A stretch of DNA of 40,223 bases from Candidatus Fibrimonadaceae bacterium. GTDB lineage: Bacteria > Fibrobacterota > Fibrobacteria > Fibrobacterales > Fibrobacteraceae. Location: the NCBI GenBank assembly GCA_031281345.1, contig JAITFN010000024.1, forward strand, positions 1 through 40,223. The letters are read 5' to 3'. Each line of letters starts with the position of its first letter. Position 1 is the stretch's first letter. Positions 25,599 to 32,831 of the stretch are shown piece by piece. The position numbers were made by a program, and so were the translations under genes. The notes below the pieces were generated by a model, which worked only from the letters and a program-made list of their open reading frames with translations, was not told the origin of the DNA and did not search any database.

Positions 25599-26330
25599 TC
25601 AGCGCTTTGCGCCGATTAAAGACGCTTTTATGGAACCTATAGCTATTTCGCTCTTCATAAGCACCGGAAGCCGCTCTGCATCGTCTGTTAGCCAAATTGT
25701 GAGCTTGCCTTTGGCTTTAAATAGGCCATCACCTTGTATCACAGGCTCTATCACTAGGCAATTCTTTTTGCCCAAGGCGGTGTTTATAGTTTCTTTTCGA
25801 TGGTATATCACTTTGAGTTTATATTTTTTTACGCCACTAATGGCATCAAAATAGGCGGTATCACCAGGCTTCAGGTCTAAGGTACGGGCAAGGTAAAAGG
25901 CAGAGAGTATGCACCTTTCACCACCATTTAGCGTGATTGCTGTATCTATTCCGTGTTTGAAAACTTCTTTATTAAACGCCGTGTCTTTTACAGTGGCTTT
26001 TTTTGCTTTAAAATCATAAACAATTTGTGCATTTCTTTTATATCCGCCTTCGCGTATTTTTTGCGTAAAAACTTTAGGCAACAAGCTATCTGCTGTGGCT
26101 GTGGCACTTATTGTATCATCAACAGAGAGTATTTTAAAGGAACTGTTATGCCAAGCTCTTGAAATTATTTCCAACTCGTTTTCGTTTTTTGTTTCTCTAA
26201 TGAGCAATCTAGCATTGCCAGCTGTGATAAATGCCCAGCTTATTTCGTAATCCAAAGTTTCTCCAACATATGGATACTTTGCAAAAGCAGCGGAGAAAAT
26301 AAAAAGAAGAAGAATTAAAATTTTGCTCAT
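25599..26330 (-). CDS. Exported DUF3108 protein
   Basis: A 243-residue protein with a signal peptide (1-17, IFSAAFA). The mature part is a DUF3108 domain: it opens PYVGETLDYEISWAFITAGN, has SRAWHNSSFKILSVDDTISA, the DLKPGDTAYFDAISGVKKYK segment, and ends VKGDGL-like GDGLFKAKGKLTIWLTDDAERLP. DUF3108 proteins are periplasmic or envelope-facing beta-rich proteins of unknown role, common in Bacteroidetes and Proteobacteria. It is divergent from mscS with interleaved short promoters. Confidence 0.85.
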   Translation of the reverse strand: MSKILILLLFIFSAAFAKYPYVGETLDYEISWAFITAGNARLLIRETKNENELEIISRAWHNSSFKILSVDDTISATATADSLLPKVFTQKIREGGYKRNAQIVYDFKAKKATVKDTAFNKEVFKHGIDTAITLNGGERCILSAFYLARTLDLKPGDTAYFDAISGVKKYKLKVIYHRKETINTALGKKNCLVIEPVIQGDGLFKAKGKLTIWLTDDAERLPVLMKSEIAIGSIKASLIGAKR

Positions 26331-26337
26331 TGGAGTA

Positions 26338-26343
26338 AATGTA
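26338..26343 (-). promoter_or_regulatory. -10 box of the DUF3108 gene
   Basis: Minus strand TTTTTAC-TACATT, 7 nt before the ATG at 26330, predicting a leaderless mRNA. Confidence 0.6.
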
Positions 26344-26360
26344 GTAAAAAGCTGATTTTC

Positions 26361-26366
26361 TATATT
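26361..26366 (+). promoter_or_regulatory. -10 box of mscS
   Basis: TTTTC-TATATT, 6 nt before the ATG at 26373, so +1 should coincide with the start codon. Confidence 0.65.
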
Positions 26367-26372
26367 TCATCC

Positions 26373-27209
26373 ATGGACAAATTGCTGACTTATTACAATG
26401 AAATAATGAATACCACCTTTGGGCGGTTGGCTTGGGCTATAGTAGTATCTATGGGGGTTTATTTTTTATTGGATCTTATTTTTAAAGTAATAAAGAAAAC
26501 ACTACCGAAAGAACTTTCAAGCAAATTGAGCAAACTAGGTAACCCAAGCAATCCAATTTTTAAGTTTATTGTGACAGTTTGCAAATTCTTTGTTTTTATT
26601 GTAATTCTGCTTTTGACCTTAGACTATTTGGGTGTGAAAGTTGTTTCACTCTTGGCAGGGCTTGGCATTGGTGGTCTTGCAATAGCTTTTGCAGCTCAAA
26701 AAGTGCTTGGAGATTTATTCACTTACGTTTTAATAAAAATAAACAAACCATTTGAAGTGGGCCACAGGATAAGCTTCGGTACAATTAATGGTATAGTGGA
26801 AAAAATAGGCATAAAAACAACCTGGATTGACCCAGAAGGAATAGGCGAGCGGATTATTGTTTCAAATAGCAGTTTGCTAGAAGGCCAAGTTACCAATTTC
26901 AAAGAGTATAAGAATAGGCGTATAATATTTGGCATTAACGTAAGCAACCAAACATCAAAAGAAAATTTGAGAGAAGTCGTAGCCATAGTAAAAGGCATTA
27001 TAGAAAAGCAAAGTGATACCATTTTTAAGCGAGGGCATTTGAAAAGCTTTTCCGCAGGTGCAGTGGAATATGAGTTTGCGTTTGATGTACCTCGCACAGA
27101 GTATATGAATATTCAAGAAAAAATATATTTAGACATACTAGATGCCTTTGCTGAAAAAAATATAACTATGGCATACCCAGCGCAGAAAGTGCTGCTGGAA
27201 AAAACCTAA
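26373..27209 (+). CDS. mscS: Small-conductance mechanosensitive channel (MscS family)
   Basis: A 278-residue inner-membrane channel that opens under turgor stress. It has three membrane segments (about 15-38, 63-84, 90-120). The pore-lining third helix carries the family Gly/Ala pattern GLGIGGLAIAFAAQKVLGD (97-114), followed by the beta domain with PFEVGHRISFGTINGIVEKI and SNSSLLEGQVTNF, then the cytoplasmic alpha/beta vestibule. Length matches the minimal E. coli-type MscS (286 residues). It is monocistronic between divergent DUF3108 and a FISUMP lipoprotein. Confidence 0.92.
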   Translation: MDKLLTYYNEIMNTTFGRLAWAIVVSMGVYFLLDLIFKVIKKTLPKELSSKLSKLGNPSNPIFKFIVTVCKFFVFIVILLLTLDYLGVKVVSLLAGLGIGGLAIAFAAQKVLGDLFTYVLIKINKPFEVGHRISFGTINGIVEKIGIKTTWIDPEGIGERIIVSNSSLLEGQVTNFKEYKNRRIIFGINVSNQTSKENLREVVAIVKGIIEKQSDTIFKRGHLKSFSAGAVEYEFAFDVPRTEYMNIQEKIYLDILDAFAEKNITMAYPAQKVLLEKT

Positions 27210-27238
27210 TCCTGCGTCACAAGCTCTTTAAAATTTTC

Positions 27239-27244
27239 TATCTT
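27239..27244 (+). promoter_or_regulatory. -10 box of the second FISUMP lipoprotein
   Basis: TTTTC-TATCTT, followed by a GTAC-TTACT-GTAC palindrome and TAGGAG before the ATG at 27276. Confidence 0.55.
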
Positions 27245-27275
27245 TGTACTTACTGTACATATAGGAGAACACGCT

Positions 27276-28898
27276 ATGGGAAATAGATTCTCTAAACTCG
27301 CACTCACAGCTGCTTTTTGGTTTGCTATGACATTCTCACTATCCTGCTCACAAAACTATAGCAACGGTGACGGTGACTTACCATTTAGCAGTTCCAAAGG
27401 CTTCTGGCGCTCGTCTTCCTCTGGCGGTAATGGTAGCAGCGGCAGTCGCTCGTCAAGTGGTGGCAACGGCGGCGGTCGCTCGTCTTCCTCTGGTGGCAAC
27501 GGTAGCAGTATTGAATATGGTTCTATGAAAGACAACGATGGCAAAAAATATAAAACCGTGAAAATTGGCAACCAAATCTGGATGGCAGAGAATCTCGATT
27601 ACGATGTAAACGGAAGCGGTAGCGTATGCCATAGCAAAGACCCAGCCAACTGCGACAAATACGGCAGACTTTACAACTGGACAACTGCAATGATTGCTTG
27701 CCCTAGCGATTGGCGTTTGCCAACCAATGATGATTGGGAAGAGTTGATAAGCTACGTTGAGAGCGAGAATGGGTGCAGTGATTGCGCAGGGATATATCTG
27801 AAATCGAAGAATGATTGGAATGATTATAACGGAAAATCGGGCAACGGTAAGGATACTTACGGGTTTGAGGCTCTGCCGGGTGGCGACGGCCGTTCCTCTG
27901 GCGAGTTCTTGAATATCGGCAACGGTGGCTTCTGGTGGACTGCTACGGGTAACGCCAACAGTGCCCACCACCGAAACATGGGCTACTACTACGATCGTGT
28001 CGCCCTAGACTACCACGGTGACCGCTACTTGTTTAGTGTTCGTTGTGTACAAGGCGGTGGTCCAATTAGCAGTTCTAGCTCGCGCCCTGCTAGCTCGTCT
28101 AGTGATGGAAAAATCAATTTATTGGAAAATGCTACTTATAGAACAGGGGACATTCCTACTGGAACAACTGGAAAATTTGAAGTAGAAACGGGCAACACCA
28201 TAATTTCTGGCGGTTCAACTATACTCACAATAACAAGTGATAGAGAGCTAGACAAACTGTATGTTCAGCTCACAGACTATCCCGGCTATTATGAGGTGAA
28301 AATATCGCAGAATGATTTGGTTTCTTCTGCTAGCCGCAACTACATATATAATGTGCTTTTGCAGTTCACTCAAAATTTGTTGCAAGGAGAGACTTCGCAA
28401 ACAGCAAAAGATATACAATTTATTTTCAGCGCAGCATCGGGTTCGGCTGTGTCTCCCTCTGTTTCAAAAAGCATTGAAACCATTAAAGTTGGCGGAGACG
28501 CTTTGCAAATATCCTTGTCTTGGACTACAAAAGTTGATTTGGATTTGCATATTACTCCCCCTTCGGGAACCACCATTTATTATAAAAATAAAAAAGTTGA
28601 CAACGGTGAACTGGATTTGGATGCAAATGTGGGCTGCCCTGACCCTGGTGATGAAGACAAAAGAAATGAAAATGTATTTTTCACCGCACTTGAAGATGGA
28701 GATTATCTAGTTGAGGTTAATATGTACACTAATTGCATAACAACACCCACTAGATACATTGTTTCTGCATATCTCAATGGAAAAATTTTTGAATTTTCTG
28801 CTGCCAACCAAAACGGGGTATTTGCCGCTAATACTGAAGACGGTACCAAAAAAACCATAGGCGTTATAAGAATAAAAAATGGGGTAGCTGTTCGATAA
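27276..28898 (+). CDS. FISUMP-domain lipoprotein with C-terminal DUF2135-like domain
   Basis: A 540-residue surface lipoprotein. The signal ends FSLSC (Cys24), followed by a Ser/Gly linker with near-repeats of SSSSGGNGSS (25-78), a FISUMP domain (about 82-258: KYKTVKIGNQIWMAENLDYD, YGRLYNWTTAM, CPSDWRLPTNDDW, FWWTATG, YLFSVRC), a second Ser linker (264-277) and a C-terminal region (280-540). That region ends in LSWTTKVDLDLHITPPSGTT ... GELDLDANVGCPDPGDEDKR, reminiscent of DUF2135, a domain with an Asp-rich, possibly metal-binding loop. The segment before YLFSVRC is unusually GC-rich, with nearly all codons ending in C or T. The gene abuts tsaB (TAAATG). Confidence 0.85.
   Translation: MGNRFSKLALTAAFWFAMTFSLSCSQNYSNGDGDLPFSSSKGFWRSSSSGGNGSSGSRSSSGGNGGGRSSSSGGNGSSIEYGSMKDNDGKKYKTVKIGNQIWMAENLDYDVNGSGSVCHSKDPANCDKYGRLYNWTTAMIACPSDWRLPTNDDWEELISYVESENGCSDCAGIYLKSKNDWNDYNGKSGNGKDTYGFEALPGGDGRSSGEFLNIGNGGFWWTATGNANSAHHRNMGYYYDRVALDYHGDRYLFSVRCVQGGGPISSSSSRPASSSSDGKINLLENATYRTGDIPTGTTGKFEVETGNTIISGGSTILTITSDRELDKLYVQLTDYPGYYEVKISQNDLVSSASRNYIYNVLLQFTQNLLQGETSQTAKDIQFIFSAASGSAVSPSVSKSIETIKVGGDALQISLSWTTKVDLDLHITPPSGTTIYYKNKKVDNGELDLDANVGCPDPGDEDKRNENVFFTALEDGDYLVEVNMYTNCITTPTRYIVSAYLNGKIFEFSAANQNGVFAANTEDGTKKTIGVIRIKNGVAVR
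27948..28028 (+). other. Candidate variable tip of the FISUMP domain
   Basis: Residues 225-251 (GNANSAHHRNMGYYYDRVAL and the next seven). Of the 26 codons from 27951, 19 end in C and 4 in T, unlike the T/A-ending usage around them. The position, just before the last conserved strand (FSVRC) of a lectin-like fold, is where retroelement-diversified proteins vary. Confidence 0.35.
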
Positions 28899-29393
28899 AT
28901 GGACTTAATTGTTGATTGTTCCCGCAAGGGCGTTAATTTGGGGCTTTACTCAAAGGATGCTAGTTATGAGCTTTGCGAGCGTAACGCAAAAGGCGATGAA
29001 TTAAAACCTTTGCTAAACAAACTGCTTTCAGAAAATAATTTTGAAACCCATCAGGTAAAGCGAGTCCTGGTGTTGCTTGGCCCCGGCAGTTTCACAGGCA
29101 TCCGTGCCGGAATTGCCTTTTGCGAGGGACTCTGTTTTAGCGGCAAAAGAACACTGCACGGAATTTCCACCTTAAAGGCACTAGCTATATCGCATAGCAA
29201 AGAGATTATTTTGCATGCAAGGGCAAATTTTTATTATGTTGGAGATGCAGAGAGCGAAACCCTAAAGCAATTTGAAAACAAACCCGAAACCCACGAATAC
29301 CTGCCCATAACCCCCTTAGCAAAGTTAATAGACCAAATTCCCCCTTCTCGCATTCAAAAAGCGAACTATTTGGCAAATCCATACCCCTCCTAA
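28899..29393 (+). CDS. tsaB: tRNA threonylcarbamoyladenosine protein TsaB, short form
   Basis: A 164-residue protein with the TsaB N-terminal lobe: LIVDCSRKGVNLGLYS and the signature LLGPGSFTGIRAGIAFCEGL, then GISTLKALA. TsaB pairs with TsaD, TsaE and TsaC to make t6A37 on ANN-decoding tRNAs. Typical bacterial TsaB is about 220-235 residues, so this one lacks much of the degenerate C-terminal lobe; the TsaD-pairing N-terminal lobe remains. The ATG directly follows the stop of the FISUMP lipoprotein gene, suggesting coupled translation or a promoter inside that gene. The stop lies 20 nt before lgt. Confidence 0.85.
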   Translation: MDLIVDCSRKGVNLGLYSKDASYELCERNAKGDELKPLLNKLLSENNFETHQVKRVLVLLGPGSFTGIRAGIAFCEGLCFSGKRTLHGISTLKALAISHSKEIILHARANFYYVGDAESETLKQFENKPETHEYLPITPLAKLIDQIPPSRIQKANYLANPYPS

Positions 29394-29401
29394 AAATTTG
29401 C

Positions 29402-29407
29402 TACATT
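29402..29407 (+). promoter_or_regulatory. -10 box of the lgt operon
   Basis: TTTGC-TACATT, 6 nt before the ATG at 29414, predicting a leaderless mRNA within a 20-bp gap. Confidence 0.55.
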
Positions 29408-29413
29408 ACTTCT

Positions 29414-30253
29414 ATGTCCTATTCTTGGTGGAATACAATCCCTCTGCATTTAGACCCAACGGCTATCACTATCTTGAATTTCCCAATCAGGTGGTATGGA
29501 CTGATGTATTTATTTGCTTTCTTTTTTGGTTATCATTTAATTTGGCATTTCACAAACAAATACAAAATACAACCTATGAAAAGGGAACAACTAGAAGCTG
29601 TTATGACTTGGCTAATAGCAGGCGTTTTGCTCGGTGCTAGGTTTGGATATGTGTTTTTCTATAATTTTGGCTACTACATAAACCATATTTCTGAAATTAT
29701 AATGCCGTTCAGTTTTAACGGGGGGTTTCACTTCACAGGAATTTCTGGAATGAGCTATCACGGCGGGCTTATAGGTTCTTTTTTGGCGGCTTCTTATGCC
29801 ATAAAACAGCAAAAACTGGACTATTGGAAAAGCGTGAATACAATTTTCCTATGCGTACCTTTGGTTTACACATTTGGGCGGCTGGGGAATTTCATAAACG
29901 GCGAACTTTATGGCAGAGTCACAGAATCTGGAATTGGAATGCTCTTTCCTCTTGCGCCGGAACGTCCACCTGTTTTAAGGCACCCAAGCCAAATTTACGA
30001 GATGTGTTTTGAAGGTTTTATCCTGTTTGGAATTCTCTATGCTTTGTGGAGAATTTATCCAAGTTTAAGAAACCACGTTATGTCCCTTTATTTAATTGGA
30101 TACGGTACTGCAAGATTTTTTATAGAGTTTTTCAGAGAACCCGATGCCCATATCGGTTTGAATTTCCTAGATATGAGCCGTGGGCAAATGCTGTGTTCCA
30201 TTATGATTTTAAGCGGAGTTGCTCTGTGGGCGTGGAGGAAACGTGTTCAATGA
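29414..30253 (+). CDS. lgt: Prolipoprotein diacylglyceryl transferase
   Basis: A 279-residue inner-membrane enzyme that adds diacylglycerol to the lipobox cysteine of prolipoproteins, the first step for all the lipoproteins in this window. About seven membrane segments are apparent. Conserved motifs include GISGMSYHGGLIGS with the essential His, the Lgt signature GRLGNFINGELYGR, HPSQIYEM and a terminal FIEFFREPD. Length is normal. cdaA starts inside its last 11 bp. Confidence 0.95.
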   Translation: MSYSWWNTIPLHLDPTAITILNFPIRWYGLMYLFAFFFGYHLIWHFTNKYKIQPMKREQLEAVMTWLIAGVLLGARFGYVFFYNFGYYINHISEIIMPFSFNGGFHFTGISGMSYHGGLIGSFLAASYAIKQQKLDYWKSVNTIFLCVPLVYTFGRLGNFINGELYGRVTESGIGMLFPLAPERPPVLRHPSQIYEMCFEGFILFGILYALWRIYPSLRNHVMSLYLIGYGTARFFIEFFREPDAHIGLNFLDMSRGQMLCSIMILSGVALWAWRKRVQ

Positions 30254-31049
30254 AATTTTGAATTTTAAGTTGTTTGGCATAATAGATGTCAGTTTTTCAG
30301 ATTTTGTGGACATATTTTTCATATCCTGCATAATATATTGTTTTTTCTTGCTTTTCAAAGGAACTCGCGCCGTTCAAATGTTTTTTGGCGTGGTTTTGAT
30401 TACAGCAATTTGGTTTCTTTCCCAGCTTTTTGATTTGCGCGGATTAACTTGGCTAATAGGCAGTTTGAGTGCCTTGGGCGTGGTGGCAATAGTTATAGTG
30501 TTTCAGCCAGAAATTAGAGGTATGCTCACGAGAATAGGGCAAATAGCCAATGTTTTCAAATTCAGAACCTTATTTTTTAAACGTAGCGGATTGGACGATA
30601 TAACCGCAAAAATAGTGGATTCTGTTTTGGAATTACAGAGAAAAGGATATGGAGCATTGATTGTGCTGGAAAAAAGGGTTGGTTTAAAATCTTATGTTGA
30701 TTCGGGTGAAGTGATAAATGGCGATTTTTCTAAAAAACTTTTATGTTCCATTTTTTATCCCGGAACCGCTTTGCACGACGGCGCGGTGGTAATTTTGGGA
30801 AATAAAATTATAGCAGCTGGTTGCGTGCTGCCTATGCCAAGCGGTGCTGCTGCTGCTGAACAATCCGGTGGAATGCGGCACAGGGCGGCTAAAGCTCTAG
30901 CTTTGGAAACAGATGCTTTTGTGATAGTTGTATCTGAAGAAACGGGCTATATATCCATAGCTTATCGTGATAGCTTTCGCACAAGGCAGAGCAAAAGAGA
31001 ATTGGAAGAAGAAATAAAACGCCATTGGAAAGAACTTTATGAAGACTGA
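30243..31049 (+). CDS. cdaA: Membrane diadenylate cyclase CdaA
   Basis: A 268-residue cyclic di-AMP synthase. Three N-terminal membrane segments (about residues 14-90) precede the DisA_N catalytic domain with GALIVLEKRVGL, the active-site DGA in LHDGAVVILGN and RHRAAKALA. All catalytic motifs are intact. The GTG start at 30243 is preferred: GGAGG lies 4 nt before it and the resulting MFNEILNF start matches CdaA proteins; an ATG at 30219 lies deeper in lgt. Usually cdaA is followed by cdaR and glmM; neither is here. Instead an FGE-like membrane protein follows with an 11-bp overlap. Confidence 0.93.
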   Translation: MFNEILNFKLFGIIDVSFSDFVDIFFISCIIYCFFLLFKGTRAVQMFFGVVLITAIWFLSQLFDLRGLTWLIGSLSALGVVAIVIVFQPEIRGMLTRIGQIANVFKFRTLFFKRSGLDDITAKIVDSVLELQRKGYGALIVLEKRVGLKSYVDSGEVINGDFSKKLLCSIFYPGTALHDGAVVILGNKIIAAGCVLPMPSGAAAAEQSGGMRHRAAKALALETDAFVIVVSEETGYISIAYRDSFRTRQSKRELEEEIKRHWKELYED

Positions 31050-32124
31050 AAAAGAAAATGCAGAAGAAAAGAAAAAAGACCACCGTCGTTTTATAGCCTT
31101 GCTCATAATATTATTTTTGTTATTACTTACATTTTTAGTATTTCAATGTGAAATAAAAAAGAGAAACGAAACGCTACTGGAAGAACAAAAAGAGCAGCAG
31201 TTGTTGTTTGCAATAGAAAAAGCTCAAAAAATAGCAGATTCAATTATCAAGGCAGATACCATTAGTAAAGTGGATTCGGCTAGTGAAGATTCTATTTTGC
31301 CTAAAAAGCAGCAACGTAAAGTTGCTCAAGAAGAAGAAAAAGTAGAGCAAGTACAAGCACCCGAAAGCTCTAGCAGTTCAAATGATTCCATTCCTCCAAC
31401 ACCCTCTATTCTGCCGCCAGCCGGACGTTATTACAAGCCTGTGAATTTGCGTGTTGAATGTGGTGAACCCAAATGCGAAACGGAAATTTCCACAGGGGAT
31501 TCTTTGAATGCCATTAAGGGTGGCAAAATTGAGAATTACAATAAAACGGGCAATGTTTATTTTAGAGCAATAGATTCTGCCAAAAACGCGAGCAGTTGGG
31601 AACTTGCCGTTTATGATATGGCAAGCGATAACTCTTGTGCAGAAAACTCTTACCCTGTTCCAGTTAAGGGAAAAACAGTTTGCATAGACGCTTATGAATT
31701 TCCAAACAAGCACGGCGAAAAGCCGCACAATATGGTTAGCCAAGAGGCGGCGAGCCGCCTTTGTGTGAGCGTTGGAAAAAGGCTGTGTTCCATAGACGAA
31801 TGGCAAGCCGCCTGCAAAGGCAATTCAAATGCCCGTTATCCTTATGGCAGCTCCTATAACCAAACAAAATGCGCAACAGATTTGAAATCTGCAAAAGAGC
31901 CTGGTCGCTCTGGATATAAGGAGCATTGCCGCAGTTGGTATGGTATGTACGATATGAGCGGCAACCTTTGGGAATGGACAAGCACGCCCGCACAGCGAGA
32001 AGGTTTGTTTTTGGTTGCGGGCGGTGCGTGGAACACGCAAAACAAAAGTTCCTGCACAGAAACATCATATAGCTTTTACCCGCAAAACGAATATCCATTC
32101 GTAGGGTTTAGGTGCTGCAAATGA
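31039..32124 (+). CDS. Membrane-anchored FGE/SUMF1-like protein
   Basis: A 361-residue protein with one N-terminal membrane helix (about 17-36), a charged coiled-coil-like stretch (45-75), a Ser/Pro linker (110-130), a small beta-rich region with CGEPKCETEIS (about 138-195) that resembles a chitobiase-type C-terminal domain, and a formylglycine-generating-enzyme-like domain (about 205-361). The latter shows CIDAYEFPN, AASRLCVSVGKRLCSIDEWQAAC, GMYDMSGNLWEWT, GGAWN and the closing FVGFRC. The cysteine pair of true FGE is not obvious, so it is more likely a binding or structural lectin-fold domain than a sulfatase activator. Embedded in the lgt-cdaA-mtnN operon. Confidence 0.82.
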   Translation: MKTEKENAEEKKKDHRRFIALLIILFLLLLTFLVFQCEIKKRNETLLEEQKEQQLLFAIEKAQKIADSIIKADTISKVDSASEDSILPKKQQRKVAQEEEKVEQVQAPESSSSSNDSIPPTPSILPPAGRYYKPVNLRVECGEPKCETEISTGDSLNAIKGGKIENYNKTGNVYFRAIDSAKNASSWELAVYDMASDNSCAENSYPVPVKGKTVCIDAYEFPNKHGEKPHNMVSQEAASRLCVSVGKRLCSIDEWQAACKGNSNARYPYGSSYNQTKCATDLKSAKEPGRSGYKEHCRSWYGMYDMSGNLWEWTSTPAQREGLFLVAGGAWNTQNKSSCTETSYSFYPQNEYPFVGFRCCK

Positions 32125-32831
32125 AAACCATTGCCGTTTTAACCGCTATGCAACAAGAATTAGATGCCGTTCTTGAATTATTCGCTTCTGCAAACCAGGG
32201 CAAAACCGAGCTTTATGGAATGCCTGTATATATTTTTGAGCATAATGAAATTAAATTTATTTTAGCATTATCTGGAGTTGGCAGAACAAATACAGCGTTA
32301 AACACAGCTTTAATAGCAAAAGAATTTGAACCGAGCGAAATAATAAATGTTGGCACCGCTGGCGGTTTGCAAACAGAACAAAAAATTTTGGATATAGTTA
32401 TTCCAAAAGAGGTTGTAGCTGTTGATGTTGATTTAACCGCTTTGGGTTGCGAATACGGGCAAGTGCTTGGCGAACCAAAATCTTATTATACCGATGAGGA
32501 ATTGCAAAGTAAACTTGTTAAGGCTGCGGCAGCTTTGACAAACGTGCATACAGGCACAGTGGGTTCTTCGGAGGCTTTTATTTGCCAAAGCGAGCAAGTG
32601 CGCGAAATTCACAGGCGTTTTAACAATAGGGTTGTATGTGTGGAAATGGAGGCTTTTTCCATAGCGGTTGTTTGCAGCCGTTTTAAAATTCCATTTGCAG
32701 TTATACGCAGCTTATCCGATGTTCCGGCATCTGGCGAAGGCAATGAGCACGATTTCAATGCCTTTTTGTGCAAGGCATCTAGCAATGCGGCTAAGTTGTT
32801 GTTTGGGTATGTTTCAAATATCAAAAAATAG
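32121..32831 (+). CDS. mtnN: 5'-methylthioadenosine/S-adenosylhomocysteine nucleosidase
   Basis: A 236-residue enzyme that cleaves adenine from methylthioadenosine and S-adenosylhomocysteine, clearing by-products of SAM chemistry. Motifs: TAMQQELDAVL with the catalytic Glu, NVGTAGGL, VVAVDVDLTALG, VCVEMEAFSIAVVC with the ribose-binding MEA, and IRSLSDVP with the catalytic Asp. The start at 32121 overlaps the preceding stop as ATGA; an in-frame ATG at 32112 is possible. It ends 11 bp inside the convergent barrel gene. Confidence 0.93.
   Translation: MKTIAVLTAMQQELDAVLELFASANQGKTELYGMPVYIFEHNEIKFILALSGVGRTNTALNTALIAKEFEPSEIINVGTAGGLQTEQKILDIVIPKEVVAVDVDLTALGCEYGQVLGEPKSYYTDEELQSKLVKAAAALTNVHTGTVGSSEAFICQSEQVREIHRRFNNRVVCVEMEAFSIAVVCSRFKIPFAVIRSLSDVPASGEGNEHDFNAFLCKASSNAAKLLFGYVSNIKK

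Noticed and set aside
31039-32124. FGE-like protein as a true sulfatase-activating enzyme
   Set aside because: No sulfatase gene is nearby and the catalytic cysteine arrangement is not evident. It is described as FGE-like only.
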